From the NCBI GenBank assembly GCA_032622095.1, contig CP136068.1:131199989-131263988 (forward strand): a stretch of DNA of 64,000 nt, written 5' to 3'. The notes under the pieces were generated by a model. That model was not told the DNA's origin and searched no databases. It saw nothing but the letters and a program-made list of their open reading frames with translations. The stretch comes from Siphonodentalium dalli. Its lineage: Eukaryota; Mollusca; Scaphopoda; Gadilida; Siphonodentaliidae. Shown here in pieces: positions 55,139 to 64,000 of this stretch (the stretch's first letter is position 1; each line of letters starts with the position of its first letter). Position numbers and translations under genes: made by a program.

Positions 55139-55534
55139 CCCTTTACCCAACAAACCGGCCAAAACTGGTCAAATAAAGCTTCAACAGCCTAAAATATCTT
55201 CGGTCTGTCTCAATAGAACCATACAAATATGGATATCATTGGAACCGGCTCCTTGACCACATTGTGATAGTTACAGTTATCCCCTGTGCCAATGCATTCT
55301 CTTATATATGCGAGTCGACCATAGGTCGCCTCGCATATATAAGAGAATGCATTGGCCTAAAAAAAATCTTTTTTAACACTTTTTTACCATTTTTTCTTAC
55401 ATTCTTTAACAATTTTATAATTTTTAATGTGTTAAGCCAATGCATTCTCTTATATATGCGAGGCGACCTATGGTCGACTCGCATATATAAGAGAATGCAT
55501 TGGCACAGGGCCCTTCTGTTGGGTAAAGGGTTAA
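55135..55534. mobile_element. TTAACCCTTTACCCAACA MITE, inverted orientation (400 bp)
   Basis: Reverse orientation of the copy at 53729-54128, with the GGAACCGGCTCC tail first and then two hairpins (about 55289-55355 and 55437-55503). It shares its left TTAA with the preceding MITE, as expected if it inserted into that element's target duplication. Confidence 0.9.
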
Positions 55535-56140
55535 TCAATTACAGATTTAAAATTGAAAGAAATCAGTTCAATTTGGACAGTCACCTGTAATTTCAAAAAT
55601 CACTTTTTGACCAAAAACACGAGGCGATAACCAGATACTACAGATGACTCTTTCAGATAAGAATTTGAGAAAGTACTTCTTATGCTGTGAGTTATCAAAC
55701 ATTGAAAAAGAAGTTACTAGATTTTATTGTTAGAACTGAATCACAAAACCAATTAACAAAAATCAATGCCTTCTTTACAGCATGAAATTTGACTATGATT
55801 CCTCAAATTGAAAAATAAATATCCATTTTATGACAAGAAAACTAAGTGACCTCTAATACAATGTAACTAAAAGTCAATAGAACTGTTTCGAAATAAATTG
55901 ATATTGATATTGATACTGTCATTTACCCATCTGCTCAAACTAACTCTGATGATATCAAACATGATACATACTAGTAAGTCATGTCATTTACAAGATATTA
56001 ACTAAATATGTTCCGCCTCCAGTAAGAAACCGGGTCGTTGATTGGTCAGAGAGCCTCGCAACATATCCTATGTTTACGTCTCGAGCCGTCAACATAAGGG
56101 AAACCAACGGTTTCATCGTCTCTCGCTGGGCTGCTTTTTA
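55535..56140. other. Intronic sequence, nothing recognised
   Basis: AT-rich; only a TTGATATTGATATTGATAC short repeat at about 55899. Confidence 0.35.
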
Positions 56141-56141
56141 G

Positions 56142-57910
56142 CTCACCTGAGACGAAGTCTCCGGTGGAGCTATAGTCATCACTCCTCGTCCGTCGTCCGT
56201 CCATCCGTCCGTCAGTCAACAATTCTTTGAACATCTTCTCCTCTGATTCCATTGGACAGAATGGGTTCATATTTGGTGTGGATGTTCCCTAGGTGACTCT
56301 CATTCAGATTCAAATGAGGTCACTGGGTCAAATAGTTGCGAAGCCAGGGCCATAACTCTTTCCCTCCATAGTATATCTTAAAACAACTTCTTGTATAGAA
56401 CTATTGGTCCGATTTAGCTTATATTTGGTATGAGGGGTTCTTGAATGACTAGGGTTCAGATTTGTTTAAATGAGGTCACCAGGTTGATTAGTTGAGAAAC
56501 CAGGGCCATAACTCTCTTCCTCATAGTAATTCTTAGAATAACATCTTCTCAAAAAAGATTGGGCCGATTTAGCTTATATTTGGTACGGAGGTACCTAATG
56601 GGTCCATGGAGTTTTTTCAAATTGCGTCACTGGGTCAAATACGGACAGAGCCAGGGACATAACTCTAAATACAAAAAATTACATTTTTGCATTTTGATCT
56701 TTGATTTTTTTTAGACACATCACAGCTACCACCCCCTGCCCCACCCACCTCCTGTCCCTGCCACACCATGCTGTACCATACCATATTATCTCTGCATACT
56801 TCACCCCATTAAAATCCTTGTTTTGATCACAGCTGTAGGAGTAACACAACACAATACAGTGGTATTGCACTGCAAAAATTTTGTGCCATCATTAATTATC
56901 TCCATGTCAACAGGTCTCCCAGATATTCTGGTAGCTGATAGTGGCTTTATGAATGGAATTTTATCCCATGTTTATCTCAGATACAAATTACCTGTTTGAC
57001 AGATAAAGTTTATTTTTACTATTAATATTAACCATTTCATGACCAGAGTTGTGCTGGTGAGAGCAATGAAGACCCTGTGCTTGTGCATTCTCTTATATGT
57101 GCTCCCATGGGAAGCCTCCCATATACAAGAGAATGCACTGGCTTTCAAGGTCATGGAAATTTTGTTAAGCCAATATAGTCAGACATTCAAATAAATCATG
57201 TATGTCATATTCTTGCAGGGATGTCCCTACTGTGTTGGGGGGGGGGGGGGGTGATTTTCGATTTGTTCAATGAAATGTAATTTTTGAGCTCACATCTTCT
57301 CTAGACTGAATGGGTTCATATTTGGTGTGGATGTTCCCTAGGTGACTCACATTCAGATTTGTTCAAATGAGGTCACTCTGTCAAATGGTTATGAAGGCAG
57401 GGCCATAACTCTTGCCCTCCATAGTAATTCTTAAAAACTACTTATTCTGCTGTACCATCAGGTTGAATGGGTTTCATATTTGGTATGAAGGGTCCTTGGG
57501 TGACCCGGAGTTCAGATTTTTTTCAAATGGGGTCATTTTTTTAAATGGGGTCACCTGGTCAACTAGGGGCCAAGCAAAGGACAGTTTTCCTCTTAATATG
57601 CTTCCTTCACACGGGCCATCAAGACTATTTACTGATATTTAGTATGAAGGGTTCTTTGGTGTCTGGGATTCAAATTTATTCAGATGGGGTCACCAGATTA
57701 AATAGAGTGGGACCAGGGACATAACTGTATGTCTCTATAGTAATACTTAAAATGTCTTCTCAAGAGAGGTTGGACTATTTAGCTTACATATAGTATGGAG
57801 GATCCTTTAGTGACTGAGATTCAGATTTGTTAACATGAGGTCAACCTGTTAAGAAATGACGGGGCTATGGGGACTTCACTTAAAACATCTACCTTGGAAC
57901 TACCTGACTG
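56142..57910 (+). repeat. 'AGCTCACCTGAGACG' bivalve-type repeat with ~170-bp tandem units
   Basis: It begins TTTTTAGCTCACCTGAGACG with the inverse CGTCC/TCCGGTGGAGC just inside. Diverged units follow, marked by GGGTTCATATTTGGTGTGGA / TTAGCTTATATTTGGTATGA, GATTCAGATTTGTT..AATGAGGTCA and CAGGGCCATAACTCT. At least seven units lie on either side of an unrelated stretch (56690-57260) that holds a hairpin MITE. This repeat type is abundant in bivalve genomes from my general knowledge. Confidence 0.75.
57028..57168. mobile_element. Hairpin MITE, TTAA family (141 bp)
   Basis: TTAACCATTTCATGACCAGA at the left and CATGGAAATTTTGTTAA at the right. The internal hairpin is TGCATTCTCTTATATGTGCT / TACAAGAGAATGCACTGG. 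Diverged ends. Confidence 0.7.
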
Positions 57911-58463
57911 ATTAATCTGACATATATATATATATGGTGTTTTCGGGTCCATGGATAATTGGGCTTCAAACATGTCTAAATAGTTTATAAAAAGGTGCTT
58001 GTGAGATTGGAAATTTCGAACAATTGAGAAAGTTTGAGACGTCAGTTGTGAAATTCCAACCTAAGACTTGGGAGCCTGGAGCCCGGTCAGGAGGGGATAT
58101 GTTGAGCTGGAGGGGGGGGGGGGGGGGGGGGGGGGGTGATCTGTAGTGTTCCATTGGTAATTTAAAGGTAGATATTCACCGATCGACATGAAGCCTCTCT
58201 AGCCACATATCCTGTTTAGATCTACTTCTTTTAAAGTGGTTATGAAACGTTCTGACTGTTATGGTCTCAAGAGTCCCAGTCTTATCAGTCTTTGCAGTCT
58301 GGTGAGCGACCCCACAGTCTTTGACTGTCTTGTTTCATGACGTTATTTACGTTGAACAATGTTATGGCGAGAGCGATCGGAGATTTTGACATTTTCTGCT
58401 GATCATTCTGCGGAATAATTGTCAAATTTCTGAGAAAGACCAGGACTGTCGGCAGAACATATA
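57911..58463. other. Intronic sequence with a 25-G tract
   Basis: An uninterrupted G run spans 58112-58136, able to form G-quadruplexes and prone to slippage. A second G run lies at about 57237-57251. No coding signal. Confidence 0.6.
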
Positions 58464-58607
58464 CATTATTGTGGTGGATTGACAGTAACATGGTGTGACA
58501 TTGACGGCTTGGAGCGTATGTTCAACCTCGTCGCTTCGCGACTCGGTTGAACATAAAATCCAAGCCGTCAATGTCACACCATGTTACTGTCAATCCACCA
58601 CAATAAC
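58464..58607. repeat. Long near-perfect palindrome before an exon
   Basis: Arms of about 65 bp (ATTATTGTGGTGGATTGACA...GACGGCTTGGA...GTTCAACC and their inverse) around TCGCTTCGCGA. It ends 88 bp before the exon at 58695, in the intron. Confidence 0.85.
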
Positions 58608-58694
58608 TTACAATGTTACTGATATTTTCTTTGTCTTTTGTAATTCTTTAAAAACATGTTTTTTATATCTTTGAATATATTTTCTACAATGTAG

Positions 58695-58797
58695 GTACTA
58701 GTCAGAGGAAAGTAGAATCGTCATCTCAAATGAAGCGTAAAATGCCACCTTCTATAAATAATAGCATAGAGTATGAAGACCAAGATGATAAAAATTC
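58695..58797 (+). CDS. Unknown low-complexity nuclear-type protein, last visible exon
   Basis: Acceptor TTTTCTACAATGTAG|GT at 58694/58695 and a strong donor AAAATTC|GTAAGT at 58797/58798. The exon is 103 nt, enters in phase 1 (G|GT completes the Gly codon of the exon at 50921) and leaves in phase 2. It codes GTSQRKVESSSQMKRKMPPS, a basic MKRKM patch that may be a nuclear localisation signal, then an acidic IEYEDQDDKNS. The strong donor means the gene continues, but no further exon is identified before 64000. Confidence 0.7.
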
Positions 58798-58883
58798 GTA
58801 AGTATCCTCGTTTGTTTACAGAATGTAGATAGAACATGCGCATCATAATCAAGAATCTTTTATCGAATGAGTTGCGGAGAGCG

Positions 58884-59269
58884 CCAAGCCTGCAAATAGC
58901 GTGTCTGTCAGCGGGCTAGCATCACTAAATTCACCCTCTGGGGACCTCATTCTGCTTAGGGCCTCAACTGATATGGCAGACCTAGGATCAGATTGAGTTC
59001 CCCAGTTGAAGTTCACCCATTGGGCACCTCAATTATGAATTTTATCTTCTGCAAATTAGGGGATAAAGAAACTTCCTAGAAGGGAAATGTAACTAAAAAC
59101 AATCTTAATTTGATACTATAGATACTTCCCAGAAGATGAAGCCTAAGCAGAATGAGGTTTCCAGAGGGTGAATTTGGTGATGCTAGCCCGCTGTGTGGGA
59201 TAGCATCACTAAATTCACCCTCTGGGGACCTCATTCTGCAAATGACAGACACGCTATTTGCAAGCTTGG
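58884..59269. mobile_element. GAATGAGGTCCCC MITE, full length (386 bp)
   Basis: 27-bp inverted ends (CCAAGCCTGCAAATAGCGTG-TCTGTCA / its inverse). The left hairpin is reduced to one arm. The right hairpin (AGAGGGTGAATTTGGTGATG...CATCACTAAATTCACCCTCT) is complete. The interior GCAAATTAGGGGATAAAGAA is the family's signature. Confidence 0.85.
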
Positions 59270-60212
59270 ACAGCGCAAGTATATTTCATAAATGCGGAGC
59301 TTCAGTGAAGTGTGACTATGCACCGTCCACAACAAGTTCGATAAAAGATTCTAGATTATAATGCAAGTTATGTTCTGTATTTGTTCCACACCCTTTGTCA
59401 GATAAGTTTAATCCATGACTGTGACTATCATTGATATTATAACTATTTTTCTAGAGTTATCCTTCTTTGTTGTTATCCAAAAAAACATTTTGTTGTCCAG
59501 ATGATAATTGGAATCGTATTCAATAGAATTTGATTTGGTATGTGGCCTTCATATGAGAAAGTCCTGATCAAGTTAGAATTTGGATCCGATCCGACCATTT
59601 ATGGCAGAGTTATGGCCCTTTGATTAGTATTTGTCAGAATTTGATCAAACTTGGAATGTGGCCTTCATATGAGAAAGTCCCGATCAAGTTAGAATTTGGA
59701 ACTGATCCAAACATTTCTGGTGGAGTATTCAACTTAGAATTGATAACTCAAGTTGACAATATCTGATAGCTTTCAAATTTAGTTTGTGGATTAATCACAT
59801 GAAAATACAGCTCATTTTGAAATTTGGATTTATTCCGACCATTTCTTACAGAGTTATGCCCCTTTTTCAACTTAGAATTTGCCAATTATTATTTTGGTAC
59901 CGTATCTTTCTTAAACAGTTGGAAGCAAAGTTTGATTCAAATTAGTGTTCCCAGAATCATATTTTTCATTTCTAAAAAAGCCACCAGTAAAATAATCATT
60001 AATGCTAACTTCTTGGGCAACATGTGTCCTAGAGGCCTTTTATTTATTTTAAATACCGAGGTGATACTTGTTGTTGTGATTTAAGTCTGATGAAATACCG
60101 GTAATTATCTCTGCATCACCGAGAATGGATTGTTGATCATCATCGTTATTGGCAAAAATGTCAACTCAAAGTAGTTCCGGCTGGTATTCCACCTGCGGTA
60201 TACAAAAATATG
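59270..60212 (+). repeat. Diverged tandem repeat of bivalve type
   Basis: GTGGCCTTCATATGAGAAAG followed by AAGTTAGAATTTGGA occurs at about 59542 and 59660, and a decayed form near 59825. CAGAGTTATGGCCCTTT-type words occur too. Nothing is recognised outside 59500-59880. Confidence 0.55.
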
Positions 60213-60425
60213 TACAGTAATGCCCTAATTAATCGACTCTATAACCACAGCAGAATATGGGTAATTTTTCAGGATTTTGTCAGAAATATGGCTTGTTGCC
60301 ATTCATCGGAAAGCTCTCACAGAGCTTTCCGATGAATGGCAACAAGTCATATTTCCGACAAAATCCTGAAAAGTTACCCATAATTCTGCTGTGGTTAAGG
60401 GGTCAATTACTTGGGCATTACTGTA
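60213..60425. mobile_element. Palindromic mariner-type MITE, best-preserved copy (~213 bp)
   Basis: TA-CAGTAATGCCCTAATTAATC to GGGCATTACTG-TA. The centre GATGAATGGCAACAAG / CTTGTTGCCATTCATC surrounds GGAAAGCTCTC-ACAGAGCTTTCC. The full-length palindrome could fold into a ~100-bp stem. Confidence 0.9.
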
Positions 60426-60639
60426 TTGGCTCTGATTTCGTTGAATACATATGACTCACGTCAACAAGTGTGGAATAAAAATGGATGGGGTAATCATATT
60501 CCTACAATATAAATTTGTATATATTATGTTATAAACTGATTCACCCCCATTTGCCAATGAAATCGCTCTCATCCATAATGAAGACATTTTATTGTATGAA
60601 TCTGTATTTTGCTGGGGCTAAAGTGCCCCTAAAACGCGT
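60426..60639. other. Unassigned
   Basis: No feature could be supported. Confidence 0.3.
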
Positions 60640-63020
60640 TCCATCCTTCATCCCGAATATTCCCAACAACAACAACACCCATATAGGATAGCGCGTTGCA
60701 TCGTCACGCGGACCGCGTTTAATCACACCAACTACACATAATCATTCCAATATACATGCACAAAAACATTCCATCACAACCATATAACAAACAAGGACAT
60801 TCCATCACAATTACATCGCCTATTTGCATCTGCGCAGATGGCCCAACATCACTGAATGTTCTCAATCACACCCGAGATAGGAAATTACATTGTTGTGTAC
60901 ATGCTGCCCATCTGAATCTGCGCAGATGAAAGAACATCACTGAATGTTCTAACCGCGCACTGTGAATGACAGTGCATCATTATAGTCTATCACGCACAGT
61001 CGCACACTATACCCGGACCGTGCATCACATTGCAGTGCACCACCGCGAACTGACATGAAATCGCATCGCATGCGCACTGCAGTTTAAATGCGTCACTATA
61101 ATGACAGTGTACAATTAGTCACTAATATATAAGCAATTTGCCTATTCCATCGGAAATATGTACGGATATGTACATCATCAATTCCACTTTTACTGTAGTA
61201 TTTTACAAAACAGTCCACAAAAAAACGCGTTTCATCGGTTCTAACATTTAATCAGTCACAATTCTCAATGCTCTAATATCCAAATATTACACATGTCAGT
61301 CCACTAGAAATACATAGAACAAATAGCCATCTATTAAGCATTGAGAGATGACTGCATCGAATTATGGAACCAAAATGTCCGTTTGCATCTGCGCAAACTC
61401 CAGAACATCACTGAACGTTCGGAAAGCGTACTCTGCATGAGCAGTTTAACGTCGGTCTGTATTAACTATATAATCCTAATTGAATTAATATGCATATAAA
61501 TTCGCCAAGAATGGAAACAATACAACATATAGCATATATACACCTATACACACATATACATATACATGTATATACACACACATATATACATATATATATC
61601 TATACATATATATACATACATACACACATACATATATGTATCGATAAGCATCGAACAAGACTTTGTTGATAATACACCAATCGCCCGCCTGCCACTGAGC
61701 ACACGGTCAGAAAACCAACATCACTGGTTCCAACACGACACTGTACTGACAGTGAGAATATAGTTTTGTCCAGTTTACATGATTGTGTTTATGGACCCAA
61801 AACAACGTTTACTGTACTATTATACAAAACAGTCCACCAATAACCGCATTGCTTCGGTTCTAACTTTAAACTATTCACACTTCTCAATGCTCAAATATCA
61901 AAATATTCCATATTTCAGTCCACTGGAAATACATACAATAGAATAAATAGCCATATAGTATGCATTGAGAGATGAATGCATCGAATTATGGAGCCAAAGC
62001 ATCCGTTTGCATCGGCGCAAACTTCAGAACAACACTGAGCGTTCGGACAAGCGAACACTGCATGGGCAGTATAATGTCAGTCTGCATTACTTATAATTCT
62101 ATTTGAATTACCGGTGATATGCAGATAAATTCGCCATTTAATAATTGAAACAAATATAATACAAAGCCAATATATATATATCGCCGATATATATCAATAA
62201 GCATCCATACAATCCTAGAATACATCAATATCACATCTGCCTCTGCGCATACGATCAAAAAACCAAACTTGATTTGTTCGAACACGACACTGTACTGACA
62301 GTGAGCATAAGATAGACCCGTTTACACCATTGTGAATAACCACTGTTACTCGGTTTCATCTGGAACAATTTACGAGTCTCAAATTTCCATATATCCACAA
62401 GTAATTCCAATGGTAATTCGTATTCCAATTACACACCATGCAGATAACAAGATACACTGTAAATGCACTGGATACATTGCACTTCAACATACAACTGATG
62501 CGATGTGATAATATATGTTGCATACGGCCAGTCGGATCTACTGTAGAAAGACTATTCGAGTCTTAAAACACAACAATATATTACTCTACATGTAATACTG
62601 ATTTATGAAACATAATATATCCAATATATATACATGTATATACAATCATATTATACAATCATACTGTACTGACAGTGAGCATAATATAGACCCGTTTACA
62701 CCATTGTGAATAACCACGATTACTCGGTTTCAACTGGAAAAATTTACGAATCTCAAATTTCCATATATCCACAAGTAAATCCAACTGGTAATTCGTATTC
62801 CAATTACACACCATGCAGATAACAAGATACACTGTAGATGCAGTGGATACTCTGCACTTCAACATACAACTGATGCAATATGATAATATATGTTGCATAC
62901 GGCCAGTCGGATCTACTTTAGAAAGACTATTCGAGTCTTAACACACTACGATATATTACTCTACATGTAATACTGAGTTATGAAAATAATATTTCCAATA
63001 TATATATACAATCATATTAT
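60640..63020 (+). repeat. Block of large tandem duplications with short palindromes
   Basis: Unit A (about 61190-61450) recurs about 617 bp later (61807-62070): ACAAAACAGTCCAC, GCATTGAGAGATGA, GTTTGCATCTGCGCAAAC and ATCACTGAACGTTCGGA are shared. Unit B (about 62285-62640) recurs about 380 bp later (62663-63000): CACTGTACTGACAGTGAGCA, CATACGGCCAGTCGGATCTA. Short palindromes such as GAACATCACTGAATGTTC and CATCTGCGCAGATG recur. No coding potential. Confidence 0.75.
61530..61650 (+). repeat. Compound TA/CA microsatellite
   Basis: ATATACATATATATATCTAT and CACACACATATATACATA-type sequence, inside the tandem-duplication block. Confidence 0.9.
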
Positions 63021-63374
63021 ACAATCATCATGGATTTCACAATAAAAGACAACATGAACCATAATGTTACTACGGTACGTGGCCGGCCATAGATAAAAAC
63101 CCGTAGGATAAAACACCTATGGAAACCTGTGACACCAAACCAATGCCAAGTAACAACTTATACCGTCCGATCTCTACCATATCTGTCGATCGGTACCTTA
63201 CCTCAGTGTCGGCTTATCACTGGCAACATTATTTCATGCACACAAACCACTCCCTACATTTTCTCTAAATCGGTGTCAGCAAATGAGCTAATACATGACA
63301 TGTATTTCAACATTTCCCATACAAAGACATGTATTGATTTGATTCATGAATAACTATCAGATTCATTGCAATGC
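63021..63374. other. Unassigned
   Basis: A 74-codon ORF (63129-63353) has no recognisable domain. Confidence 0.3.
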
Positions 63375-64000
63375 GGATATATGTTAATATTGACATGTAG
63401 ATGGGAACGAGTCATTTTGGGGTTGTTCGGCCAATAAACATGGCCGCCAGCAGCCATCTTGGATTTTACTCTTTGCATGACTAAATCCTTTGGCGCGGGC
63501 TACAGGTCGTAGCTTTGATCAGAACATCATGAAATTTGTCATGGATGTTAACAATGACATGTAGATGGGAACGAGTGATTTTGGAGTTGTTCGGCCGAAA
63601 ACCATGGCCGCCAGCAGCCATCTTGGATTTTACTCTTTGCATGACTAAATCCTTTGGCCCGGGCTACAGGTCGTACCTTTGGTCTGATCTTTATGAAATT
63701 TGTCATGAATGTTGACATTGACATGTAGATGGGAACGAGTAATTTTGGGGTCATTCGGCCTAAAAACATGGCCGCTGGCAGCCATCTTGGATTTCAAGAT
63801 TCAATCCATTGGCGCGGGCTACAGATCGTACTGTTCGCCTGATCATCATGAAATTTGTCATTGATGTTAATAATGACATGTAGATGGGAACGAGTGATTT
63901 TGGTGTCGTTCGGCCAAAAAACATGGCCGCCAGCAGCCATCTTGTATTTTACTCTTTGCATGACTAAATCCTTTGGCGCGGGCTACAGGTCGTACCTTTG
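63375..64000 (+). repeat. 160-bp tandem array, continuing past the window
   Basis: Four TGGGAACGAGT marks (about 63402, 63567, 63729, 63886), each with CATGGCCGCCAGCAGCCATC or CATGGCCGCTGGCAGCCATC. The AGCTCAACTTTAC left end is absent, so this copy is 5'-truncated or joined to other DNA at about 63375. Confidence 0.85.

Noticed and set aside
55264-55590. 108-codon ORF
   Set aside because: It runs through the two hairpins of a TTAA MITE. A mirror ORF exists on the other strand, as expected for palindromes.

Overview
The window looks like intergenic and intronic DNA of a lophotrochozoan animal, most probably a bivalve mollusc. It is AT-rich, has very few long ORFs and is crowded with transposable elements. 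TACATGTA words are frequent. Several repeats are of kinds I associate with bivalve genomes: 'TTTTAGCTCACCTGAGACG' and 'TTTTAGCTCAACTTTAC' elements with 'AGGGCCATAACTCT'-type tandem units. The species assignment is an inference. No bacterial operon, CRISPR array or complete RNA gene is present.

Layout. 1-0.95 kb: 3' end of a non-LTR retrotransposon (+). 1.5-3.1 kb: foldback repeat and a short tandem-repeat element. 4.4-8.94 kb: a broken tyrosine-recombinase retrotransposon of the DIRS/Ngaro type (gag, RT, recombinase, SGNH-hydrolase-like ORF, then 409/407-bp split direct repeats). 9.0-10.1 kb: a putative DNA transposon filled with ATTCGG subterminal motifs. 12.1-12.7 kb: a promoter-like patch and a possible first exon. 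19.2-23.6 kb: a CR1/Jockey-type LINE (-), cut twice by the same TTAA-flanked MITE. 26.1-30.7 kb: a CR1 tail followed by a 4-kb foldback element with a minisatellite core. 30.8-38.9 kb: nested TIR elements and hairpin MITEs.

From 38.95 to 58.8 kb lies the best host-gene candidate (+ strand). Three exons (38957-39154, 50921-51515, 58695-58797) have compatible phases and encode a low-complexity, probably nuclear protein that I cannot name. Its two introns (11.8 and 7.2 kb) are almost wholly transposon-derived. They hold a Mutator-like foldback with a 9-bp TSD, a 3-kb hAT-like element with an 8-bp TSD and another TIR element nested in it, an 18-unit 160-bp tandem array with ATGGCCGCC motifs, palindromic mariner-type MITEs, and TTAA-bounded MITEs. 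From 59 to 64 kb there are more repeats, including a 2.4-kb block of tandem duplications rich in short palindromes and the start of another 160-bp array.

The most striking theme is a perfect 67-nt hairpin, stem TGCATTCTCTTATATATGCG. It recurs at least ten times inside MITEs that share TTAA boundaries but have different terminal repeats. A second, unrelated MITE family also carries two internal hairpins. These look like hairpin-bearing modular MITEs that could make small RNAs.
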